Shown here one piece after another: positions 18,169 to 28,734 of a stretch of 64,000 nucleotides of DNA. The DNA lies in the NCBI RefSeq assembly GCF_013377785.1, contig NZ_JABXWT010000004.1, positions 1 to 64,000 on the forward strand, given 5' to 3'. A program made the translations under genes and the position numbers. The DNA is from Ruegeria haliotis. GTDB taxonomy: Bacteria > Pseudomonadota > Alphaproteobacteria > Rhodobacterales > Rhodobacteraceae. Below the pieces are notes generated by a model. The model worked only from the letters and a program-made list of their open reading frames with translations. It was not told the DNA's origin and ran no database searches. Position 1 is the stretch's first letter. Each line of letters opens with the position of its first letter.

Positions 18169-18707
18169 GCGATTTCGAGCGTTTGCTGGCGATCATCTCA
18201 TTCAATGTATGCCGCAACAAGCAGGGTTCGACCAGTGCCGCTAAGTCCGCTCAGCTGACCTTGATGCCGTCTGAACCGGCAGGATGTCCAACCGAAACCG
18301 TCAGATGACTGGTTTGAGCCCTAAGCAGACCTCCACCGGCATACAAAGCTTCGCTGATGCAGCGAGCCGTGATCCCGCGCAATCCGGACATTGCCTGCTT
18401 AAACGGTCAGCATTTCAGCGTAGTCCGTCATCGGTCCGATGTTCAGGAAGACGGGTTCGAGCGGGAGGGTTGATTGCCGCTTAGGTCGAAAGACTACACG
18501 CACCTCTTTTTGGTAACAACTGCACTTTGGCGCGTTCGATGCCGACGGAGCAGGAACTATCCACCTCATCCGGTAAGGACCGATTACTTCAAAAGGAGCG
18601 TTTGAAGTAGCAGTAATTCAGACTGCGAGAAGTAACTTTTGTTGGCGGAAAGGTAAGTTAACTGGTCAAAAGGCAAAATATCTCTGCATTTGACATCTTG
18701 ATTTTAT
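18169..18707. other. Gene-free spacer before tRNA-Pro
   Basis: About 540 bases without a supported gene. It holds one copy of the dispersed repeat (18300-18333). At 18686-18702 there is a 17-base exact copy of 17879-17895, which lies inside the neighbouring hypothetical gene. No integrase or attachment-site duplication was seen. Confidence 0.5.
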
Positions 18708-18784
18708 TGGTCGGAGTGAGAGGATTCGAACCTCCGACCCCTGCCTCCCGAAGACAGTGCTCTACCAGGCTGAGCTACACTCCG
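18708..18784 (-). tRNA. tRNA-Pro (anticodon CGG)
   Basis: A complete 77-base cloverleaf on the minus strand. The acceptor stem CGGAGTG pairs with CACTCCG, followed by discriminator A and an encoded CCA. The D arm includes GCTC...GAGC, the anticodon stem CTGTC/GGCAG holds loop TTCGGGA (anticodon CGG, reading proline codon CCG), and the T arm contains GGTTCGAATCC. It marks the right edge of the gene-poor stretch. Confidence 0.97.
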
Positions 18785-18901
18785 ACCGTGGCGGGTGATC
18801 TATACCCGAGGATTTGGATGTGCAAGAGGAATTCTGAAGCCTATTCCCGAAGGTTCATGTCGCAATGACCTAATGTAAACTAGCCGGTTTTCGCGCAGAT
18901 A

Positions 18902-20017
18902 TCACGGCAGCGGATCCGTTCTATACAGCCGGATTTTAGTGCCTCCGTGATCAACAACAGGCCCGGCTGGCAGCAAGGGAAGGCGCGTCGAGCGGGCGAG
19001 TGAGGCGCTGCTGGTTACAATGCCCACACGCCACCCCGAAAATCGGGACATCAGGACTTTGCCGAGGCTACCATACAGGGATCGCAGGCGCTTTTCGTCG
19101 CCGATCCGTGCGCCATAGGGTGGATTGACGATGACCAACCCGGCTGGACCCTCGGAGGGTTTTATGTCGCTGACTGCGCGTTGGGTAAAACGGGTAATGT
19201 GTGACACCCCAGCTTGGTTGGCATTTGTGCTGGCGGCTTCTATGGCTCCGGAATTACGGTCCGAACCTATAAAGGTCAGATCTATGTCCGGCACCGCGCC
19301 ATGCTGGCGCAGAGCTTGCCAGGCTTGTGCATCAAATCCCGCAAGATCCTCAAACGCGAAACGGCGCGAGCGGCCAGGTTGCAAGCCCAAGGTTATCTCG
19401 GCGGCTTCGATCACGAAAGTACCTGAGCCGCACATGGGGTCCAGAACCGGTTCGGATCCGTCAAACCCGCATTCACGCAAGAACATCGCGGCCATGGTTT
19501 CGCGCATCGGGGCTTTGGCGATGGCGGGTTTGTGGCCGCGTTTGTGCAATGGGTCCCCGGAAGTATCGACAGAAAGCGTGCACAGATCCTTTTCGATCCG
19601 CAGCAAGACGCGCAGGCTGGCTTCGGAAGAAATGGGCGCACCCAGCGTTTCTGAAATTGCGGTTTCAATCCGTTGTTTGGCGGCGCCAGCATGGTAAATG
19701 CGGGACTTGCGGCTGGTGGCTTCGACCTTGATGGCGATGTCAGGGCGCAGGAAATCTGCCCATGGAAATTTGCGCGCTCGTTTGTCCAGCTGTGCAAGAT
19801 GCACCGCCGGGAAGCTGCCCAATCGTACCAATACCTTGTTGGCGCCGCGCAGACACAGATTGGCGCGCCAGACCTCGGACCAGTCGCCTCGGCAACTGAC
19901 GCCGCCAGGGACTTTGTGGGCCTCGGCGAATCCGTTTTGGATGGCCTCGTCGCATAGTGGGGCTTCGAGGCCGGGTGTCGCGACCAAAAAGATTTCAAGG
20001 GTGTCAGATTTTTCCAT
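18902..20017 (-). CDS. RlmL-like rRNA (guanine-N2) methyltransferase
   Basis: A 371-residue class-I RNA methyltransferase. The N-terminal part (about residues 45-155) matches a THUMP RNA-binding domain. The C-terminal Rossmann domain has D-P-M-C-G-S-G-T-F-V-I-E-A-A (SAM motif I) and the catalytic N-P-P-Y-G-A-R-I-G. Length and layout match the N-terminal half of E. coli RlmL, which makes m2G2445 in 23S rRNA, and are common as a free-standing protein in alphaproteobacteria. The rRNA target is inferred from family. It is divergent from the nqr operon. Confidence 0.9.
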   Translation of the reverse strand: MEKSDTLEIFLVATPGLEAPLCDEAIQNGFAEAHKVPGGVSCRGDWSEVWRANLCLRGANKVLVRLGSFPAVHLAQLDKRARKFPWADFLRPDIAIKVEATSRKSRIYHAGAAKQRIETAISETLGAPISSEASLRVLLRIEKDLCTLSVDTSGDPLHKRGHKPAIAKAPMRETMAAMFLRECGFDGSEPVLDPMCGSGTFVIEAAEITLGLQPGRSRRFAFEDLAGFDAQAWQALRQHGAVPDIDLTFIGSDRNSGAIEAASTNANQAGVSHITRFTQRAVSDIKPSEGPAGLVIVNPPYGARIGDEKRLRSLYGSLGKVLMSRFSGWRVGIVTSSASLARSTRLPLLPAGPVVDHGGTKIRLYRTDPLP

Positions 20018-20315
20018 TCCGCTTGCTTACACCGGAAGTAAAATAGGCGCGACACGCTTTTTTTGTGCTATTTTGGCCGCGTCGTTGCGCGTTCAGAAGA
20101 AAGTGACTGTGTTGTGTTGATTTCAGCGGTAACAGGTTTGCGTTTCGAAGCGTCGCCGCGTAAAGGGTCCGTGATCAGAGTAACGCGTGCGGATTTCAGC
20201 CGGTTTATGGCGCTTTTGCGACCCTGCTGGCGAAGCAATCCGCGCTATTTGAAGGCCACGAATAAGTGGTAAGATATAGCAGGCGCAGGGAAGAGGCTTG
20301 GAAGACAGTAGCGAT

Positions 20316-21659
20316 ATGCAAACTTTCAAACTGAAAAAAGGGCTGGAATTGCCGGTTCAGGGTGCTCCTGAGCAGAAAATCCAACCGGGGCCAGAATTTT
20401 CGACCGTTGCAGCATTGGGATCAGACTATCTTGGTCTGAAGCCGCGCATGCTGGTGCAGGAAGGTGATGAGGTTCAGCGCGGCACGCCGCTGTTCTGTCA
20501 CAAGGACGCGCCTGAGGCCATGATAGCGGCCCCGCTCAGCGGTAAGATTATCGCCATCAACCGGGGCGCGCGGCGCGTCCTGCAAAGCGTCGTCATCGAA
20601 GTGTCGGATGTTAACGACATGGGCATCGACTTTTCAGGCATCGGTGATGCGGACAGTTCCGACGGTGTGGCCGAAAAGCTGTGCGCCGCTGGTTTGTGGA
20701 CGGCCTTCCGTACACGCCCGTATTCAAAGATCCCGGTGCCTGGCAGCAAGCCGTCTGCAATTTTCGTCACTGCAATGGACAGTGAGCCGCTGGCCGCTGA
20801 CGCCGCAGTGATTATCGCGGATGCAGCAGATGCCTTTGCGGCTGGGCTTAGTGCAATCGCGAAACTGACCGAGGGCAAGACCTATCTGTGCCATAGGGAC
20901 GGTGAGACTGTTCCAGGTGGAGATGTGCCGGGCGTTGAGGTTGCAACCTTTTCCGGACCGCACCCCGCAGGCCTGGCCGGAACGCACATCCATTTTCTGG
21001 AACCACTGGCGGGCGACAAACAGGTCTGGACCATCGGCTATCAGGACGTGATCGCTATTGGTCGCCTGATGCAGACCGGTCATCTGGATCCCAATATCGT
21101 CATCGCACTTACCGGGCCGGGTGCACGTCAGCCGCGCCTGATCCGCACGGTCATGGGGGCTTCGACCGAGGATCTGACACGCGACGAGGTTAACGTGGAT
21201 GGCACGGCGCGCATCATCTCGGGTTCGATCCTGTCAGGAAAACATGCAGAAGGACCGACAGCTTATCTCGGTCGTTTCGCGCGTCAGATCACGATTATCC
21301 GTGAAGACCACGATCAGATCACGTTGGGCTGGATTCTTCCGATGCCTTCGAAATACGCCGTGCAGCCGGTGCTGGGCTCGGCATTTGCCAAAAAGCTTTA
21401 TGCTTTTACCAGCAACCTGAACGGCGGACGTCGCGCCATGGTGCCGACCGGCACGTTCGAAGAGTTGATGCCGCAGGACTATCTGCCAACGCAGCTGCTG
21501 CGTGCGTTGCTGGTTATGGACACCGACACCGCTCAGGCGCTGGGTGCATTAGAGCTGGACGAAGAGGACCTCGGCCTTGTGGGCTTTGCCTGTCCGGCGA
21601 AATATGAATACGGGCTGGCGCTGCGCGACTGTCTGTCCAAAATTGAAAAGGAGGGCTGA
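20316..21659 (+). CDS. nqrA: Na+-translocating NADH:quinone reductase subunit A
   Basis: NqrA is the peripheral, quinone-interacting subunit of Na+-NQR, the respiratory complex that oxidises NADH and pumps sodium outward. The 447-residue product starts M-Q-T-F-K-L-K-K-G-L-E-L-P, the usual NqrA beginning, which favours ATG 20316 over an in-frame TTG at 20298. No membrane helices. It is the first gene of the tightly packed nqrABCDEF operon; nqrB starts six bases after its stop codon. Confidence 0.97.
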   Translation: MQTFKLKKGLELPVQGAPEQKIQPGPEFSTVAALGSDYLGLKPRMLVQEGDEVQRGTPLFCHKDAPEAMIAAPLSGKIIAINRGARRVLQSVVIEVSDVNDMGIDFSGIGDADSSDGVAEKLCAAGLWTAFRTRPYSKIPVPGSKPSAIFVTAMDSEPLAADAAVIIADAADAFAAGLSAIAKLTEGKTYLCHRDGETVPGGDVPGVEVATFSGPHPAGLAGTHIHFLEPLAGDKQVWTIGYQDVIAIGRLMQTGHLDPNIVIALTGPGARQPRLIRTVMGASTEDLTRDEVNVDGTARIISGSILSGKHAEGPTAYLGRFARQITIIREDHDQITLGWILPMPSKYAVQPVLGSAFAKKLYAFTSNLNGGRRAMVPTGTFEELMPQDYLPTQLLRALLVMDTDTAQALGALELDEEDLGLVGFACPAKYEYGLALRDCLSKIEKEG

Positions 21660-21664
21660 GCCGA

Positions 21665-22873
21665 ATGGGTTTGCGCAGCTTCTTTGACCGGATCGAGCCG
21701 AACTTTACCAAGGGCGGCAAGTACGAGAAGTATTTCCCCATCTACGAGATGGTGGAAAGCTTCATCTACACTCCGAAGGCCGTCACTTCTGTTGCTCCTC
21801 ACGCACGGTCATACGTGGATATGAAGCGGATCATGACTTATGTCGTGATTGCCACGATCCCCTGTATTCTTTGGGGAATGTGGAACACCGGATATCAGGC
21901 GAACTCGGCCATCGCGGCGCTGGGGGCGGATGCCGCAACCGGCTGGCGGGTTGCCCTTTTGCAGATGTTCGGCATTTCGCTGGACCCATCCAGTATCTTT
22001 GCCAACGTGACGCACGGATTGCTGTATTTTCTGCCGATCTACATCGTCACCTTGATCGCGGGCGGTATCTTCGAGGTCGTCTTCGCCACCGTGCGCGGCC
22101 ATGAGGTGAACGAAGGGTTTCTCGTGACCTCAATGCTCTACACGCTGATCATGCCCGCAACGACGCCCCTGTGGCAGGTCGCGCTGGGGATTATCTTTGG
22201 TGTGGTTGTTGGCAAAGAGGTCTTTGGTGGCACTGGCAAAAACTTCCTCAACCCCGCGCTTGTCGGCCGGGCGTTCCTGTATTTTGCTTATCCTGCTCAG
22301 ATGTCGGGCGATTCAGTCTGGACGCCCGTTGATGGTTTTTCAGGTGCGACCGCGCTGGCGGTTTCGGCGGCTGATGGCTTTCAGGCACTGGCCGCGGACG
22401 GCATTACATGGTGGAGCGCGTTTTACGGCACCATTCAGGGCAGCTTTGGCGAGACATCTACACTGGCCTGTATCATCGGTCTGGCCTTCCTGCTGCTGAC
22501 CAAGATCGCCAATTATCGCTTGATCGTGGGCTGTCTGGCTGGAACGATCGCCTTTACCTGGTTGTTGAACCTGATCGGTTCCGACACCAATCCGATGTTC
22601 GCAATGCCATGGTACTGGCATGTCGTACTGGGCGGCTATGCCTTTGGTCTGGCCTTTATGGTGACCGAACCCGTTTCGGCCAGCCATACCAATGTGGGCC
22701 GCTATGTCTACGGTGCGCTGATCGGTGTCATGGTTGTGTTGATCCGTGTGGTGAACCCGGCTTTCCCCGAAGGCATGATGCTGGCAATCCTGTTCGGCAA
22801 CGTGTTTGCGCCGCTGATCGACTATTTCGTCGTTCAGGCCAACATCAAACGGAGGGCGCGTCGCCATGTCTGA
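21665..22873 (+). CDS. nqrB: Na+-translocating NADH:quinone reductase subunit B
   Basis: A 402-residue integral membrane subunit (about ten helices) that carries a covalent FMN and forms much of the sodium pathway. The flavinylation motif S226-G-A-T229 is present, the threonine being the attachment site that ApbE modifies. N-terminal block L-R-S-F-F-D and F-x-K-G-G-K are typical. The end overlaps nqrC by eight bases, showing translational coupling. Confidence 0.97.
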   Translation: MGLRSFFDRIEPNFTKGGKYEKYFPIYEMVESFIYTPKAVTSVAPHARSYVDMKRIMTYVVIATIPCILWGMWNTGYQANSAIAALGADAATGWRVALLQMFGISLDPSSIFANVTHGLLYFLPIYIVTLIAGGIFEVVFATVRGHEVNEGFLVTSMLYTLIMPATTPLWQVALGIIFGVVVGKEVFGGTGKNFLNPALVGRAFLYFAYPAQMSGDSVWTPVDGFSGATALAVSAADGFQALAADGITWWSAFYGTIQGSFGETSTLACIIGLAFLLLTKIANYRLIVGCLAGTIAFTWLLNLIGSDTNPMFAMPWYWHVVLGGYAFGLAFMVTEPVSASHTNVGRYVYGALIGVMVVLIRVVNPAFPEGMMLAILFGNVFAPLIDYFVVQANIKRRARRHV

Positions 22874-23680
22874 TACGCAATCCCGAAAGCCCAAGGGCGC
22901 GATTGCCCGTTTTCTGGCGGCCTCACCGGATTCCGTTGGCAAGACGATCTTTGTCGCGGTTGCCGTTTGTCTTGTCGCCTCGATGATCGTGTCGGCTGCT
23001 GCTGTCAGCCTGCGCCCCGTACAAGAAGCGAATAAGCTGAAGGACAAGCAGGTCAACGTGTTGCAGGTGGCGGGGGTCTTTGAGCCCGGTATCGACGTGA
23101 CAGAAGCCTTCGCAGCGTTCGAGCCGCATGTGCTGGACCTCGCCACCGGCGATTTCGTCGATGATCAGTTCGACCCGGCTACATTTGACGATCTGGCTGC
23201 GGCCAGTGACCCTGAACTAAGCGTTGCGCTGGATGATGACCCGGCAGGCATTGGCCGCAAAGCCAAATATCGCGTGATCTATCTGTTGCGTGACGATGCG
23301 GGCGCTTTGGATAAAGCTATCCTGCCGCTGCACGGTTATGGTCTTTGGTCGACGCTGTATGGCTTTATCGCGCTGGAGAACAACGGCAACGATATCTACG
23401 GCCTGCAATTCTATCAACATGGTGAAACACCGGGCCTTGGGGCCGAGGTGGACAACCCGCGCTGGAAAGCGCTGTGGAATGGCAAGAAACTGCGCGATGA
23501 TGCGGGCGATCTGCAAATCACCGTCGCCAAGTCACAACCCGCTGCCGGACCCGATTTCTATATCGACGCGCTGGCCGGTGCGACGCTGACCTCGGTCGGT
23601 GTTGATAATCTGGTGAAATTCTGGATGGGTGACGCGGGCTATGGCCCGTTCCTGGCCAAACTGCAAGCAGGAGATCTCTG

Positions 23681-23681
<1 letters not shown>
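22866..23681 (+). CDS. nqrC: Na+-translocating NADH:quinone reductase subunit C
   Basis: A 271-residue subunit with one N-terminal transmembrane helix (about residues 22-45) and a periplasmic FMN domain. The attachment motif A-G-A-T240-L-T-S holds the threonine that receives FMN by a phosphoester bond. NqrC relays electrons between flavins of the complex. Its TGA overlaps the nqrD ATG by one base. Confidence 0.97.
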
Positions 23682-24333
<652 letters not shown>

Positions 24334-24334
<1 letters not shown>

Positions 24335-24942
24335 TGGAAGGTCTTATCTCTCTGGCCGTAAAGGCCATCTTTGTCGAAAACCTTGCGCTCAGCTTTTTCC
24401 TTGGCATGTGTACCTTCATCGCCGTGTCGAAAAAGATCTCAACCGCGCTGGGTCTGGGGATTTCGGTCATGGTCGTGCAAGCCATTACCGTTCCGGCCAA
24501 CAACCTGTTGTTGACCTATCTGCTGAAGCCGGGCGCTTTGGCCTGGGCCGGGTTCCCGGATGTGGATCTGACCTTCCTTGGCCTGATCTCGTATATCGGC
24601 GTAATTGCGGCGATGGTGCAGATCCTCGAAATGGTGCTCGATAAGTATTTTCCACCCCTTTACAACGCGCTGGGGATTTTCCTGCCGCTGATCACTGTGA
24701 ACTGCGCCATCTTGGGTGGTTCGCTGTTCATGGTAGAGCGTGACTATAACTTTGCCGAGGCAGCCACATATGGCATCTCGTCGGGCTTCGGCTGGGCGTT
24801 GGCCATCACCGCGATGGCGGGCGTGCGCGAAAAGCTGAAATATTCGGATATTCCCGATGGCTTGCAGGGTCTGGGTATCACCTTCATCACCGCGGGACTG
24901 ATGGCGATGGCCTTCATGTCTTTCTCGGGCGTGAAGCTGTAA
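24334..24942 (+). CDS. nqrE: Na+-translocating NADH:quinone reductase subunit E
   Basis: A 202-residue six-helix partner of NqrD, starting M-E-G-L-I-S-L at ATG 24334. It contains the paired half-motifs F-L-G-M-C-T-F (early) and V-N-C-A-I-L-G-G (late), whose cysteines supply iron ligands at the NqrD/NqrE interface. A longer frame opens upstream at 24193 but that part lies within nqrD and should be ignored. Confidence 0.97.
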
Positions 24943-24955
24943 GGAGGGCAAGGGA

Positions 24956-26179
24956 ATGGAAACTTTTTCACTCGGCGTTGCCCTTTTTACCGTCATCGTT
25001 CTGGCGCTGGTTGCGATCATTCTGGCGGCGCGCTCGAAACTGGTATCGACCGGCGATGTGAACATCACAATCAACGGCGAAAAGACTATCTCGGTACCTG
25101 CGGGCGGCAAATTACTGCAAACATTGGCGGCTGAAAAACTGTTCGTGCCGTCGGCCTGTGGCGGCGGCGGCACCTGTGCGCAATGTCGTGTGCGTGTACA
25201 TTCGGGCGGCGGGTCGATCCTGCCGACCGAGGAAAGCCACATCACCAAGCGCGAAGCGTCCTGCGGCGACCGGCTGTCTTGTCAAGTTGCGGTTAAACAG
25301 GACATGGACATTGAAGTTCCTGAAGAGGTATTTGGCGTCAAGAAATGGGAATGCACCGTTCGGTCGAACGAGAACGTGGCAACCTTCATCAAAGCTTTGA
25401 CACTGGATTTGCCCGAAGGCGAGGATGTGAATTTCCGCGCTGGTGGCTACATCCAGATCGAAGCCCCGGCACACCAACTTGCCTATACCGATTTTGATGT
25501 CGAGGAGGAGTATCGCGAGGATTGGGACAGGTTCAATCTGTGGCAGTACAAATCCACGGTGTCTGAGCCGATTGAGCGTGCCTATTCCATGGCGAACTAT
25601 CCTGATGAGCGTGGCATGATCATGCTCAACGTCCGTGTAGCCTCACCGCCGCCGGGGTCTGAGGGTATTCCCGCTGGTCAGATGTCGTCTTATATCTTTA
25701 ACCTGAAACCGGGTGACAAGGTCACTATTTCAGGTCCGTTCGGTGAATTCTTCGCCCGCGAAACCGGGAAAGAGATGGTGTTCATCGGTGGTGGCGCCGG
25801 CATGGCGCCGATGCGCAGCCATATCTTTGATCAGCTCAAACGCCTTGAGAACCGCAACCGCAAGATCAGCTTCTGGTACGGCGCGCGGTCGAAGAAAGAG
25901 ATGTTCTTTGTCGAGGATTTCGACACGCTGGCCGAGGAATTCGATAACTTTGAATGGCATGTGGCACTGTCGGACGCTCAGCCCGAGGATGACTGGAAAG
26001 GCTATACCGGCTTCATCCACAATGTCCTGTTCGACGAATACCTCAAGAACCACCCTGCGCCCGAGGATTGCGAATACTACATGTGTGGTCCGCCAATCAT
26101 GAACCAATCGGTCATCAATATGCTGTTGGATATGGGCGTGGACCGTGAAGATATCATGCTTGACGATTTCGGCGGGTAG
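24956..26179 (+). CDS. nqrF: Na+-translocating NADH:quinone reductase subunit F
   Basis: The NADH-oxidising subunit, 407 residues: one N-terminal membrane helix (about 4-24), a [2Fe-2S] ferredoxin domain with C68-x5-C74-x2-C77...C109, then FAD- and NADH-binding ferredoxin-reductase domains with R-A-Y-S-M-A-N and G-G-G-A-G-M-A-P-M. Electrons enter the complex here. A GGAGGG ribosome site precedes ATG 24956. It is the last gene of the operon, followed by a strong terminator. Confidence 0.97.
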   Translation: METFSLGVALFTVIVLALVAIILAARSKLVSTGDVNITINGEKTISVPAGGKLLQTLAAEKLFVPSACGGGGTCAQCRVRVHSGGGSILPTEESHITKREASCGDRLSCQVAVKQDMDIEVPEEVFGVKKWECTVRSNENVATFIKALTLDLPEGEDVNFRAGGYIQIEAPAHQLAYTDFDVEEEYREDWDRFNLWQYKSTVSEPIERAYSMANYPDERGMIMLNVRVASPPPGSEGIPAGQMSSYIFNLKPGDKVTISGPFGEFFARETGKEMVFIGGGAGMAPMRSHIFDQLKRLENRNRKISFWYGARSKKEMFFVEDFDTLAEEFDNFEWHVALSDAQPEDDWKGYTGFIHNVLFDEYLKNHPAPEDCEYYMCGPPIMNQSVINMLLDMGVDREDIMLDDFGG

Positions 26180-26185
26180 CAGACA

Positions 26186-26221
26186 AAAAAGCCGGCGCAT
26201 CAAGCGCCGGTTTCCTTTTTT
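26186..26221. terminator. Bidirectional rho-independent terminator
   Basis: Stem CCGGCGC (26192-26198) pairs with GCGCCGG (26204-26210) around loop ATCAA. A T-rich run follows on the plus side (TTTCCTTTTT) and six T on the minus side (AAAAAA at 26185-26190). It can end both the nqr transcript and the convergent nucleotide-sugar transcript. Confidence 0.92.
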
Positions 26222-26240
26222 GACAAGGTTGCTTTCCCGT

Positions 26241-27524
26241 CTACAACCTCAGGTCGCTGGCCTCGCGCGGGAGGCAGGATTTGATATCATAGACAACGCT
26301 TTTTGGCTTGCCGTATAGCCGGAATTGGTTGGGGGCGAGGGCCAGATATTCCTGATGGGCAACGGCCAGGACGACCCCGTCATAGGTGCCCTGTTTGGGC
26401 TGATCTGTCAGTGAAAGCCCATATTCTGCCTGCGCGGCTTGAGAATCTGCATGTGGGTCATGCACATCCACGGTCACACCGTAGCTCTGCAATTCCTCGA
26501 TGATATCAACGACACGCGTATTGCGCAGGTCTGGGCAGTTTTCCTTGAACGTCAGTCCCATCACCAGCACCCGCGCGCCGCCTACATCAATCCCTTCGCG
26601 GATCATCCGCTTGATCAATTGCGACACCACATAATCGCCCATTCTGTCATTCAGCCTGCGACCGGCCAGAATGATCTGAGGGTGGTGCCCGACGGCTTCG
26701 GCCTTGTGGGTCAGGTAGTAGGGGTCCACCCCAATGCAATGCCCGCCGACCAGACCGGGTCGGAAAGGCAGAAAGTTCCATTTGGTTCCTGCGGCGCGCA
26801 GCACTGCATCCGTGTCGATGTCCATCCGGCCAAAAATCATGGCCAATTCGTTGACGAGGGCGATATTCAGGTCGCGCTGAGTGTTTTCGATTACTTTTGC
26901 GGCCTCGGCCACGCGGATGCTTTCGGCCTTATGGGTCCCCGCGGAAATAATCCGGGCGTAAAGCGCATCGACCAGATCCGCAGCTTGCGGGGTAGAACCT
27001 GACGTGACCTTGCAGATATCGGCAATCCGGTGGGTTTTGTCCCCGGGATTGATGCGTTCCGGACTGTATCCGGCAAAGAAGTCCTTGTTGAAACGCAGAC
27101 CAGAGACGCGTTCCAGCACCGGGACACAGTCTTCTTCGGTTGCGCCGGGATAGACCGTGGATTCATAGATGACCAGATCTCCGGGTTTCAGGACCCCACC
27201 AACGGTTTCCGACGCGCTCAGCAGCGGTTTCAGATCCGGTTGTTTGCCCGCAGTTATCGGCGTTGGAACGGTGACAATGTAAGTGTCACAGGACGTCAGG
27301 TCGCTGACATCGGTTGTAAACGTCAGGCTGGTTGCCTCCGCCAGATCATCAGGTTCGACCTCTTGCGTGGCATCCTGACCCGCGCGGAGGGCATCGATCC
27401 GCGCAGGGTTGATGTCAAACCCGACAACGGAACCGGTTTTCCCGAAGGCAACCGCCAAAGGCAGGCCAACATAACCCAGCCCGATGACAGCAATCTTGCG
27501 TGTGGTGGGATTTGTTTCAAACAT
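26241..27524 (-). CDS. Nucleotide-sugar (UDP-sugar) 6-dehydrogenase, TviB/WbpO type
   Basis: A 427-residue NAD-dependent dehydrogenase: N-terminal Rossmann fold ([13 protein letters not shown]), central helix with Y-E-S-T-V-Y-P-G, catalytic [13 protein letters not shown] (nucleophilic Cys) and a C-terminal UDP-binding domain. Closest in style to TviB/WbpO, which oxidise UDP-N-acetylhexosamines to uronic acids. UDP-glucose as substrate is possible. It is 14 bases after the epimerase gene in the same transcript, so both probably feed a surface polysaccharide, whose glycosyltransferases are not in this window. Confidence 0.9.
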   Translation of the reverse strand: MFETNPTTRKIAVIGLGYVGLPLAVAFGKTGSVVGFDINPARIDALRAGQDATQEVEPDDLAEATSLTFTTDVSDLTSCDTYIVTVPTPITAGKQPDLKPLLSASETVGGVLKPGDLVIYESTVYPGATEEDCVPVLERVSGLRFNKDFFAGYSPERINPGDKTHRIADICKVTSGSTPQAADLVDALYARIISAGTHKAESIRVAEAAKVIENTQRDLNIALVNELAMIFGRMDIDTDAVLRAAGTKWNFLPFRPGLVGGHCIGVDPYYLTHKAEAVGHHPQIILAGRRLNDRMGDYVVSQLIKRMIREGIDVGGARVLVMGLTFKENCPDLRNTRVVDIIEELQSYGVTVDVHDPHADSQAAQAEYGLSLTDQPKQGTYDGVVLAVAHQEYLALAPNQFRLYGKPKSVVYDIKSCLPREASDLRL

Positions 27525-27538
27525 TCAGGCGCCCTAGG

Positions 27539-28552
27539 TCACTTGCCGTGGTAGTCACGGAACCAGTCCACGAATTCGGCGATCCCATCCTTGAAGTCCG
27601 TCTGTGGGCGATACCCGGTCAAGCGTTGCAACAGGTCCGTGTTGGCCCATGTCGCGGGAACATCCCCCATCTGCATTGGCATGTAATTGCGGATCGCCTC
27701 TTTGCCCACAGCGGCTTCGATGGCTTCGACAAAATCCATCAGCCTCACTTTGTCACCGTTGCCGATATTGACCACGCGGTAAGGCGCGACGGGGGACAGG
27801 CTGTCGCCGTCTTCAATCTCATCCGCACTGGCGGGTCGGACCGGAGGGACATCGACCAACAACCGAATGCCGCGCACCAGATCGTCTACATTGGTAAAGT
27901 CGCGATACATGTCGCCGTGATTGTAGATGTCGATCGGACGGCCATCCAGAATGGCATCGACGAATTTGTACAGTGCCAGATCCGGGCGCCCCCACGTGCC
28001 GTAGACAGTGAAGAACCGGAACATGGTGGTCGGCAGGTCCCACAGATGGGCGTAGGAATGGCCCATCGCTTCGTTTGCCTTTTTGGTGGCAGCGTAAATC
28101 GTCAGCTGAGTGTCGGCCTTTTCCACTTCGGTAAAGGGCATTTCCTCGTTGGCGCCATAGACCGATGAGGTTGAGGCCATCAACAGGTGATCGACTTTGT
28201 GCTGGCGGGCGACCTCCATCACGTTGAAGGTGCCTACGACGTTGGAATCTATATAGCTGCGCGGGTTTTCCAGACTGTAGCGTACGCCGGCTTGTGCTGC
28301 GAGATGGACGATGATCTCGGGCTGAAACTCATCCGCGACTTGCATCAGGCGGTCGTGGTTTTCCAGCAGATCTTCGGTTGCTGTGAAACCCGGTGTCTGC
28401 AGCAGCATCTGATGGCGTCGTTGTTTCAGGGTGACGTCATAGTAATCCGTCATGCCGTCATAGCCGTGAACCTGGAACCCTTCGGACAACAGCAACTTTG
28501 CCAGATGAAACCCGATAAAACCTGCCGTACCCGTAACCAAAACCCGTTTCAT
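27539..28552 (-). CDS. NAD-dependent epimerase, UDP-glucuronate 4-epimerase type
   Basis: A 337-residue short-chain dehydrogenase/reductase enzyme with T-G-T-A-G-F-I-G at the N-terminus, catalytic S-T-S-S-V-Y-G and Y-A-A-T-K, and the M-Y-R-D-F-T-x-V-D-D block that marks the UDP-glucuronate 4-epimerase branch (LpsL, CapI). It inverts C4 of a UDP-uronic acid. ATG 28552 (M-K-R-V-L-V) was preferred to a start five codons upstream. First gene of a two-gene nucleotide-sugar unit. Confidence 0.9.
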   Translation of the reverse strand: MKRVLVTGTAGFIGFHLAKLLLSEGFQVHGYDGMTDYYDVTLKQRRHQMLLQTPGFTATEDLLENHDRLMQVADEFQPEIIVHLAAQAGVRYSLENPRSYIDSNVVGTFNVMEVARQHKVDHLLMASTSSVYGANEEMPFTEVEKADTQLTIYAATKKANEAMGHSYAHLWDLPTTMFRFFTVYGTWGRPDLALYKFVDAILDGRPIDIYNHGDMYRDFTNVDDLVRGIRLLVDVPPVRPASADEIEDGDSLSPVAPYRVVNIGNGDKVRLMDFVEAIEAAVGKEAIRNYMPMQMGDVPATWANTDLLQRLTGYRPQTDFKDGIAEFVDWFRDYHGK

Positions 28553-28734
28553 AATGCCCTCGACCACAATTTAGAACTCTGCGCCCATCAGGGATACGTT
28601 CCCCGGTGCGAGGTCAAGGGGATTTTCCCGTGTCGGGTGTCATATCAAGCGTGTGACAGCTGTAATCAACCAATTGGCACCCCGGGGATTTGCCGATTGT
28701 CGTCACGGTTCGAGGCGGGTAGGGATAAACACGC

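Larger units (their letters stand above)
15601..18333. repeat. Dispersed degenerate intergenic repeat, about 35-60 bp, four partial copies
   Basis: Copies at about 15601-15660 and 16636-16690 share GCCATTCTCTGC at the start and a GAGCCCT(A/G)AGC(A/C)GCCGTT block further on. Copies at 17318-17350 and 18300-18333 share GTCAGATGAC(C/T)GGT(C/T)TG, and the last also has GAGCCCTAAGCAG. All lie in gene-poor spacers of the 15-18.4 kb region. They look like decayed members of one non-coding family. No transposase is nearby. Confidence 0.5.

Noticed and set aside
18708..18784. tRNA-Pro as attachment site of a genomic island covering 13-18.7 kb
   Set aside because: No integrase gene and no duplicated tRNA 3' end were found in the stretch, so an island integrated at this tRNA is not supported even though the region is gene-poor.
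20063..20272. Small frames between the RlmL-like gene and nqrA
   Set aside because: Short, no ribosome site, no similarity; the spacer is better explained as a divergent promoter region.
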